Source: Zygnema cylindricum (Eukaryota; Streptophyta; Zygnematophyceae; Zygnematales; Zygnemataceae). From it: 64,000 nucleotides of DNA. Positions 56,531-64,000 of the stretch are shown piece by piece. The stretch spans positions 21,357-85,356 of the forward strand of contig JBBHKE010000337.1 in NCBI GenBank assembly GCA_037447655.1, in the 5' to 3' direction. Every line of letters begins with the position of its first letter. Positions within the stretch are counted from its first letter, which is position 1. Made by a program: the position numbers and the translations under genes. The notes beneath the pieces were generated by a model. It was not told where the DNA came from. It did no database searches and worked only from the letters and a program-made list of their open reading frames with translations.

Positions 56531-56559
56531 GATTCCCTGGTTTTCTCGAGAGTTCGCAA

Positions 56560-56775
56560 AAGGGAAAAGGGGAAGTTTGCAATTAGGGAAAAATGGAAAA
56601 AGGGATAAAGGAAAAAAAGGAAATAGGGCAAATGGGAAAGAGGGGAAAAAGGAAAATAGTGAGAAAAAGGGAAAAAAGTGAGAAAAGGGGAAAAAGGCAA
56701 AAGAGGGGAAGAAAGGGAAAATGTGAAAAAGGGAAAAGGAGGAAAAAACGGCAAAGGGGAAAAAGGGGAAGGATT
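56560..56775. repeat. GGGAAAAAGG repeats
   Basis: Degenerate purine array of GGGAAAAAGGG and AGAGGGGAAAAAGG units, similar in style to 21722-21960 but less regular. It interrupts the neighbouring frames. Confidence 0.85.
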
Positions 56776-57217
56776 AACGAGATTCGAGGCTTATAAGAGG
56801 ATAAGTATCGATGGCTTTAATTCCATGTTAGATTTCCACGAAATGCAGGAGGTGGCTTGTCCCACTCTGGGGAAAAATGACCCGGCCACCACTTTTTGAA
56901 ATAAAGCTTCTTCTTAAGGTGTGAACACACTAACCACTGTACCACCAGCTCGATGTTGAGCCTGGCGAGTCCGTACCTATTTATTTCAGGCGGCTTCGAG
57001 TATGGACTTTCAATATTTTAAGCCGTATTGAACCGACATCCACGTGCCTCTCCAACATTTGTAAACTACAAAAAAGTGTCTATAGTGAATCGTTATTCGT
57101 ATAAAAATATTATTTGTGTAAGAAAATATTGTTACTAACTTTTTTTCCGGTTCAAAGACGTAAAGCCACAAGACATACATATTCACTAATGAAGCATACA
57201 TAACATCGGCCTAGTTT

Positions 57218-57885
57218 CATAGATGTCCTATTCGTACGGATTTGGACTTTTTTACGAAAACTACGTAATATTCGTTTGTTTCGTAACTTTCGTAAATTTC
57301 GTACGTCTCACACTATACGAAAAATTGTACGGACACCAAAAAAAAAAAGTTGCTTCATTTGCGCGCGCGTATTTTTTGTGTCCTCCAGTCCGTCTTTCAG
57401 AAGGAAGCCGCCGTTGGAGACACCGTAGATTCTGCCGCTCGTCGCTTGTTCGTTGCACTTTTCAGTTTTGCATTTTCGCTTCATTTGTGCGCGCGTATTT
57501 TATCTGAGTGGCGAGCAGCGGAATTTATGGCGACTCGCACGCGTAGTTTTATCTCAGCGACGAGCCGCGGAATTTATGGCATCTCCAACGGCGGCTTCCT
57601 TGAGCCGTTTTGCGTCATTTGCGCGCGCTTATTTTCAACTGTCCTCCACTCCGTCCTTAGAAGGAAGCCGCCGTTGGAGACGCTGTAAATTCCGCGCTCG
57701 CCGCTAGTTCGTTGCACTTTTCAGTTTTTTAGGGTATTGAATATTGAAAAAAATTGAAATTTGAAAGTCCAAAAAAAGTACAAATTTTACCTTCGAATTT
57801 TAAAAGTTTGAAATTGTTTTATGCGCACTCTACGTAGTATTCGTTAGTTTACTCCGTGCGTTTTATGCGCATAGGACATCTATAC
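57218..57885. mobile_element. hAT-like element, CATAGATGTC family, copy 3
   Basis: The left end CATAGATGTCCTATTCGTACGG and the right end GCGCATAGGACATCTATA are inverted, flanked on both sides by the exact octamer CCTAGTTT (57210-57217 and 57886-57893). Asymmetric subterminal regions match copies at 1452 and 39894. The interior has a direct repeat (about 57356-57475 and 57605-57727, GCGCGCG, AAGGAAGCCGCCGTTGGAGA) with an inverted GCGGCTTCCTT between them. Arg/Ala-rich frames here are not supported as genes. Confidence 0.85.
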
Positions 57886-57893
57886 CTAGTTTT

Positions 57894-60030
57894 TAATATT
57901 ATGAATGAAATATGTGTAAGAACAAAAGGATCGGTTCACTTCACAAATAATAGACCAATTTTCACTGCTGAAGTTTACAAAAAAAGACTCAATCACCTCA
58001 CAACAAATCACATGTTTTTATCCATTTCCTTCATTCTTTTTATGGTTTTATTTTCTTTTATTTCTTTTGTAGACACATCTAACATGTTTCGATAGTTTAT
58101 TGTTGCATATGATATGTTTTTACTACCATTAAATGTGTTCGTACAATTATTGGAAACTGTTGACGGACAAGTGGCCTTGGTGGGAATCTTCTTAATCTTG
58201 AACAATGGGTACAAAAAATACTAAAAGTACAAGAACACCAATTAAATTAGTATACTTAGGACTTAAGTGTTTAAGGAGTTGGCTAACAGAGCAAAAAAAC
58301 TAATTAAACATAGTGTTTCAATGGTAACATGGAATTTCGAATTCCAATAGGTAGATCTATTACTCCAAGGCTTGACTAGTTTAGGTAGACTTAGTTACGC
58401 TAAAAGGAATCAAAGTAGAATGAGAAGAGAATCATTTACGCCAAAATATGTATGAGAAGCCATGTTAACAAGTACAAAATGTTATAAAAAGTAGGACTTG
58501 CAATATAACGTGTAGAGCTTAAAAGTATGTGGTACATTTAAACATAAGTTTTAACTAATTTTTTAATATCGAGGTCAAACATGTGTTTTGTTCAATTTTT
58601 TTCTCTATTTATCCGTGGTTCAAAACTAAAGTTTTTTTCTTTTTTAATACCAAAACATGATTTTTTCCCAACTTTCAGCTCGATATCCAAATGAGCCCTA
58701 GAATTAGAGGTCTTTCCACTTACATAGTTCAAATCTAGACTAGAAACCTAAACTGTGTATCTTGAGTTCCAAACTAGTCTTATGTTTCAATTGCGGACAC
58801 AAAACTTAGAGATTTCTACGGTTACAAACTTTGTATTCATTGTTCAAATTTGTAATTTTTTTTTGGTTTTGAACTTTAAAATTGGAGTTTTTTCTAATTA
58901 CAGAGTTCAAGACTCGATTTCTTTCCGGATTTGAACTCTAGTTCTACGAGTCAAAAATGGAGTTCTTTTAAATTTAAAATACAAAAGTTGGGAAGTTGAC
59001 GAGTTGTGAACCGTGGATTCAATGTCTAAAACTTGAGTTTTTTTTAAATTTGATTCAAGTTTGTTGTTTTGAAACTTCCATTAGATTCACTATATTCAAA
59101 CATGTAAAAAAACGCACTAGATACCAAACTTTTCTAATTTATTATTATTCTTCAAAATGACAATATTTCATTTTGTATTACGACAATTTGCAACGTTTTA
59201 TTATTTGTGAAAAATACATTTTTTATGTTAAGTGAAACATCGAGAAGATCTTCTCGTTTTCTATAATGACACTAACTCGGTTTGGAGCTACAAGTTATGT
59301 CCACACTAAAAGCAGTGTTGAAGGTTTTTTAAACCCCACTAAAACCTATCTCTTCCACAATTCTCCCTATAATCCTCACTGAAAAAGTTCATAACTCTCT
59401 CAATAAACTACCCTACACATTGATATGTCATTGTGGATAATTTTGTCCAAAAGCATAAACTACCAATGGTCTCAAAACAATTTCCAAGCCATTGCACTAA
59501 AAATGGTCGTTGATTTAAAACCCCTATCAAAATTCAACATTTAACATGGTGTTTATGGAAAAACTTCAGAAATTTTCTTGAATGTCCAAACAAAAATTCT
59601 CTCCCTCTCCCTTTTTTTATCCCTCACCCTCTCTTTTTCCTATTCCCTCTTCCTAGTTTCCCTTTGTCTCCCATTCTTCTCTCTCTTTCTTTTCTTTCCT
59701 ACACTTATTGTTCCTCTCTTTCTCTCCTTGTTAGCACTTATTTTGTAGGATTACACTGCATGCGCTACTCACGACCCAACAACATAACCAACTCGGATTG
59801 CAGTCGACATGGAGACACAATACTCTAAGTTCACAATCTTCATTCTACGCTGCTTTAAAAAAAAATCATATGCTAAAGATTAAAGTAAAAATGACAGAAA
59901 AATATATATTTAGCGTTTTTATTGGTCGTAAGAAAAAAAAAATGATATCGTGTCAAACTTTCATCGTGTTCAAAAAGGCCAAGATGTCTTAGCGGGTGGT
60001 TAAACAACTAAGGGTAACCTTTTGAAAGGA
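57894..60030. other. AT-rich intergenic, no recognised gene
   Basis: Degenerate AGTTCAAAACT / GAGTTTTTT words at 58600-59060 may be an old array. A CT tract lies at 59600-59730. Frames of about 60-80 codons (57856-58095, 59798-59992) have no recognised content. Confidence 0.35.
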
Positions 60031-60034
60031 TCCT

Positions 60035-60533
60035 GAAAGTAACACCACGGCGAGGGCGTGACATCTTGTCACGCTGTTTGGCCGTGATTATGGGCGGTCT
60101 TCCATTAGAGAAAAAGTGGGGTTATTTACTCGACGTCGTACGTTTTTGTACAAATCCATACCATTTTATTTTTTTTCCCAAACGAAATATGTTGAATGGG
60201 TTCCTGTCAGGATGCTCCAATGTTTTACACGTAAATCACGATCGTTGAATGTTTCGTTTTTTTAGAGCCGTGAAGCGATCGCTCAAATCATCCAGTGTGA
60301 GGAAACTCTCCTCGCAAAGAGGGTTGCTTCACACTGGTTCTGTACCATTGGTATATGAGAAAAAGAAAAGAAATATCCACGACAAACACGCGATCACAAG
60401 CCTACACGCCATACAAACCAAGTACGGAAGCCCCAAGTAACGATTGACATAAGAACACTTTGAAAAGTACACCGTAAAATCAGCGGTAAAATCCAAAGTA
60501 GCGTTCTAAAGTTTCGGTTACATGGGCATAAGG
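60035..60533 (-). mobile_element. Fragment of the AGGGTGTG-family element
   Basis: 60438-60533 is the approximate inverse of 457-560 and ends in CGGTTACATGGGCATAAGG, equivalent to the left end at 453. The rest (60035-60437) has no match found in this window and no supported gene, so the left boundary is uncertain. Confidence 0.5.
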
Positions 60534-61000
60534 CTTACTGCACTCGCGGTGATCGCTTGCGAAAACGCCAATCACAAACGTTCGAGAACAAAGACAATCA
60601 TTTCGCGTTTAATTTTGTAAAAAAATGCACTTTATACACGCGTGTGGGGTGAGAAAAAAAATGGTTTTTTAAGGAAAGGAAAGCATATTAATTGCGCGTC
60701 ACTCACGCACCCAATCATAAGCCTCACGATTATCATAAAACTCATGGTGCCACTCGCCCAGCCAATCACATGCTTGTGAAATATTCGTAAAACTCACGGC
60801 AGAAAAGCTAACATATAAATTTGATTGCCCGACAAAAAAAAGACTAACGGACAGTTAATTACAAACGTGAAAAAAATAATTGGCACAAGGACGCGAGCGC
60901 ATAGGATTGTAGATTAAACTTTTGCCTTGAAAAAAAAACAAATTCAATGTACGGTACTCACGCAACCAATCATAATCGTCTGACGAATTGTGAAACGAAG
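60534..61000. other. Intergenic with CCAAT-like words
   Basis: CCAATCA occurs at about 60569, 60710, 60762 and 60966. These share AACTCAC and CAATCATAA contexts, suggesting a loose repeat, not a promoter. No gene is seen. Confidence 0.3.
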
Positions 61001-61950
61001 AGGGTGTCCTCTTGTAATTGGTACTTTGATAAAGTATTTTGGTCCGTAGTGAAGATTCTAGGTACTACTTTGAAGAGCGTCCCAATGTGCAAAAATGAAA
61101 TCGGAACTTTGAAATGTGACGGTTGTAGACGTAGGTACAACTTGTGACGATTGAAGACGACTACCAAACTTCCGACGATTGGTGACGCCAACAAAAACAG
61201 CGACAGTTGTAGACGTTTAGATTTTTGTGAAATTGTAGTTAGTTTAGGATTCGGTGACATTGTGACGTCATGCTCACTTGTGACAACGTCGACATCACTG
61301 ATTTAAGAACTTTTCGCCATGGTTTCCCGATTTTGTTTTTTCTACTTTTCTCATTCAACTTGCCATTGAAAAAAAAACCTAAAAATTGTCAAGAAAAATA
61401 TTTTTCAAATATCTTCCATTTTATACCAATATTGTGGTGTCTCATTCTAAAAAGTGTGAGCTAAAATCGATAGTGTGAGAGAGAGAGGGGAGAAGCGACA
61501 ACGGCAAAAAAATATGCAAAGGACCCATGAATGAAAGTGGAGGTGCGAGACCCTTGCGATTTTTTTTTACGTACATGTGTGTGACGGGCTGGGAGAATAA
61601 TAGTGAGTCCTCTCCCCTCGTCCAAAAATTTTCCCACTCGTGTGGCGAGTGAGTGGATCGTATTTCATTTGCTATTTGGGCGGTACTTTAACTAAAAACA
61701 ACCCTTCGAGGTGATTTTGGATGAATTTGTTTGATGGGTTGAATTCTCTTGCCTGGTCGAAAAAAGTAAAACGCCAAAATGCATTCACATGACGACAAAC
61801 ATGTAGTACATTTAAAGTTTAAAATTGATGTTCACCGTACTTTGGTAAACATGATTTTCTTGTACGGCTTAAGTTTTTCTCAAAGTTCCCTGAATTTTAG
61901 GGGAAAACGATAAAGAAAAGCCGATACTTTAATACATGGGGACGCCCCCT
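61001..61950. mobile_element. 0.95 kb TIR element, relative of 46071-46996
   Basis: The left end AGGGTGTCCTCTTGTAATTGG and right end CATGGGGACGCCCCCT are imperfect inverses. It is closely similar to 46071-46996 along its length. No target duplication is evident. Confidence 0.7.
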
Positions 61951-62437
61951 AACGGTGGTGGAGGCAAAAGATAAATTTGGTTGGCTAATAGAAAAAAATT
62001 ACTAACGACCGTTAATGACAAACGTGAAAAGAGTCACGGACAAAGAGACGCTTCAGGCTTAAATTTGCATGCTATCCTCACGCTATCCCCGTAATTATTT
62101 CGTACGAAATAAGTGTACAAAAAAATCGTTTTTTTACTTTTTTCTGCATAATCTCAACGGGCATTTTCCTAGTATTAATTGTAACAGTAACAGCAGATCG
62201 AACTTGTTTGTAAAGGGGTATTTAGGTGTTATGAATATAGAGTACTAAATTTGGTGGACGTCCGCGAAAGAATCGCGCGATTTAGAGTCCTATTTCAAAA
62301 GATATAACGATGGGTGTATTTAGGTGACAGATAGGGGTCAAAATAATAGGTGGGTAACATTGAAACGGGTCAAAGTAGTCGTGGAATTGAAGGCGTACGT
62401 CTATATAAAGTACTAATAGTGGTTTGGTACCTATTAA
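61951..62437. repeat. Inverted copy of the 4264-4492 spacer repeat
   Basis: 62205-62395 is the approximate reverse complement of 4264-4480 (GGGGTATTTAGGTGTTATG, AGAGTACTAAATTTGGTGGACG). Otherwise AT-rich with no gene. Confidence 0.6.
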
Positions 62438-63289
62438 TAATATTGGGTATCGACGACCGTTTGCCGATATTCGATATATATCGAATTTCAGGTACCCGAT
62501 AATCGATATATCGCTTCGATATATCGAATTTCAAATTATCGCGATATATCGCCAATATATCGTCGATATATCGTATCGTCAATATATCGAAGCTAAAAAA
62601 AATAAATAAATAAAAAATCCCACAGGTTTTCAAAGTGTCGTGACTTCGGACAAAGTGACTGTAAAATCTTTGCCGGAAAGAAATACGGTTTTTTCCTGAA
62701 AGTCAGCAGAGTGAAGAAGATCTCTGAGGTACATTGACGAGGTAAACTTGTGAGGTACACGTACGTCATACGCAGGTACGATTTTCCAGACGAAAAAGGT
62801 TGGTTTCCAGATATTCGATGATATTTGAGATTTGGTAGTCAACTTACGTGGAACCACTCATATCAGAACACGTATGCAAAACTTTTTGACAAAAGATACG
62901 CGATGTACCCAAGGCCTCTGTAATACATAAATTTTGTTGTCCGTACTATTACAAAGACCTCCTCGTGTAACCATACCCCAAATAATTAATCATTGCAATT
63001 TCAGAATTAGTATTTTTTTGTCGGTTACATTTTGCGGCGTCTACCTTTAAGTCACGGAACGAAAATCAAGGCGTACGTGGCGTATTAGACAATTTGACTT
63101 TTTTCGCTAAAATAACATATTATATAAAAAAATAAAAAATTAAAGTTTAAAAAATACTATATATCGCGATATATATCGCAATAATTTATGTTGGTCTCGG
63201 TACGATATATCGAGGATCCTGCTCGATCGATATTCGATAAATCGAATATCGAGATTATCGCGATATAAATTTACCCGATACCCAACACT
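62438..63289. mobile_element. hAT-like element, TAGTGTTGGGTATCGG family, with 8-bp duplication
   Basis: The left end TAATATTGGGTATCG and the right end CGATACCCAACACTA are inverted. Flanking octamers are CCTATTAA and CCTATTAT (seven of eight identical). Both subterminal regions are dense in ATATATCGAT words. A middle segment (about 62620-62990) with a GGTATGGTTAC-type end resembles the 27.2 kb repeat, so another element may be nested. No transposase. Confidence 0.75.
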
Positions 63290-63424
63290 ACCTATTATGG
63301 TTCGTTTTGTACGATTTTTAGTACGAAATGTCATAATTCAAGTTTGTAAGTTTCGTAGGTAGTTTCGCAAGTTAAATTCGCGACGCACGATTGTGCAAAG
63401 TCGCGTTTCTATTTGCGTGCACTT

Positions 63425-63620
63425 TTGCACGTAAATGCTACGTTGTAAAATGTAGTGTTTGATTGGTTAGTAAATGCTACGTAGTCAGTGGGAGATTTCA
63501 CACGCTTTTGGATTGGTCAGTCCGAGTCCTTGCTGATCAATGATTGGCCCAGGTAAAAGCATGTTCAACGGAGCGTTGACTCTGGCCTGGCGAGTCCAGG
63601 GCGATGATGGATAAATAGTG
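63425..63620 (+). promoter_or_regulatory. CCAAT cluster and TATA-like box near the right edge
   Basis: Three GATTGG boxes (63461, 63511, 63542) are followed by ATAAATAG at 63611. A GTAAATGCTACG direct repeat lies at 63431 and 63470. Spacing fits a plus-strand promoter about 390 bp before the window end. No start codon with recognised coding follows inside the window. Confidence 0.35.
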
Positions 63621-64000
63621 AAGTGTAAGAGGAGAGTAGACATCTTTTCCTTTGGAAAAGTTTGTGGAAATTCTGACTGATCTTGGTCTTGAGCGATTAA
63701 AACCAAATTGGAGCATTGGCATTTTGGCATTGAAATCTCTTACAAACTAAGTAGTGTTTTAGTAGTTAAGAGATAGAATTATTAAGAGTGGAGAGTAGAG
63801 GAAAAAACTTTAATAAGAAGGGTTGAGCCACGAGTTCAAGAGACCAAGCTAATGTTATTTGGACAAAAGCTTCTTCTAATTTAAAGTTTATCCTTATGTG
63901 AGTGCTTTCCAATGTGGATGTGTATTTTCCAATGTGTGGAATGTGTGGTTGAAATTGATTGAAGTAATGGGATTTTCTGAGAGGTTAGAAATCCTATTAC
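63621..64000 (+). other. Possible leader of a gene beyond the window
   Basis: AT-rich sequence with imperfect repeats of TTTCCAATGTGG (63905-63940). No recognised coding sequence. If the upstream box cluster is a promoter, this would be its transcribed leader. Confidence 0.2.

Noticed and set aside
56930-56965. tRNA- or SINE-like A-box on the minus strand (GGTACAGTGGTTAGTG)
   Set aside because: No matching cloverleaf or B-box at a normal distance could be found.

Overview
The window is eukaryotic nuclear DNA with few genes and many repeats. Split reading frames join across canonical GT/AG introns in matching phase, AATAAA-type signals follow some genes, and most of the sequence is microsatellites and nested DNA-transposon debris. 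There are no operons, no bacterial-style gene packing and no CRISPR array. The best taxonomic clue is the gene at 47601-54477. It joins a NIDO domain, a PKD-like domain, a (Ser-Pro-Pro)n tract of the plant/algal cell-wall type and a legume-type lectin domain. With a Ty1/copia remnant, this suggests a plant-lineage organism, most likely a green alga of the streptophyte (charophyte) type. That is an inference from domain style; no marker gene settles it.

Layout. 1-9.6 kb: nested transposon-like repeats, including a 5.6 kb unit bounded by a perfect 17-bp inverted repeat, a hAT-like insertion with a perfect 8-bp target duplication, and a 1.2 kb direct duplication. 9.9-12.6 kb: an unrecognised 160-residue protein gene and a two-exon membrane protein gene. 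12.6-21 kb: GA/CT-rich and GAT-rich tracts, then a TIR element filled with a degenerate GCACTGAATTT array. 21.2-21.7 kb (minus): a paralogue of the 10 kb gene, backed by an 85-base A run and fronted by a 12-bp satellite. 22-31 kb: sparse sequence, a 1.7 kb hAT-like element, and other repeat copies. 31.6-37.5 kb: a minus-strand gene with a CENP-B/Tc5-like DNA-binding region, split by GATA satellite and flanked by inverted satellite arms. 38.5-40.4 kb: three more TIR elements. 40.8-41.8 kb: a CNRIP1-like gene. 44-47 kb: more TIR elements. 47.6-54.5 kb: the seven-exon secreted lectin-like gene. 55.7-56 kb: copia RNase H remnant. 57-63.3 kb: further TIR elements. 63.4-64 kb: a promoter-like CCAAT cluster near the right edge.

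The genes do not form an obvious pathway. The paralogous pair (10 kb plus, 21 kb minus, tail to tail) is the only local family. Short hAT-like non-autonomous elements dominate: three families can be defined here by their ends and 8-bp target duplications. No transposase of those families is visible in the window.
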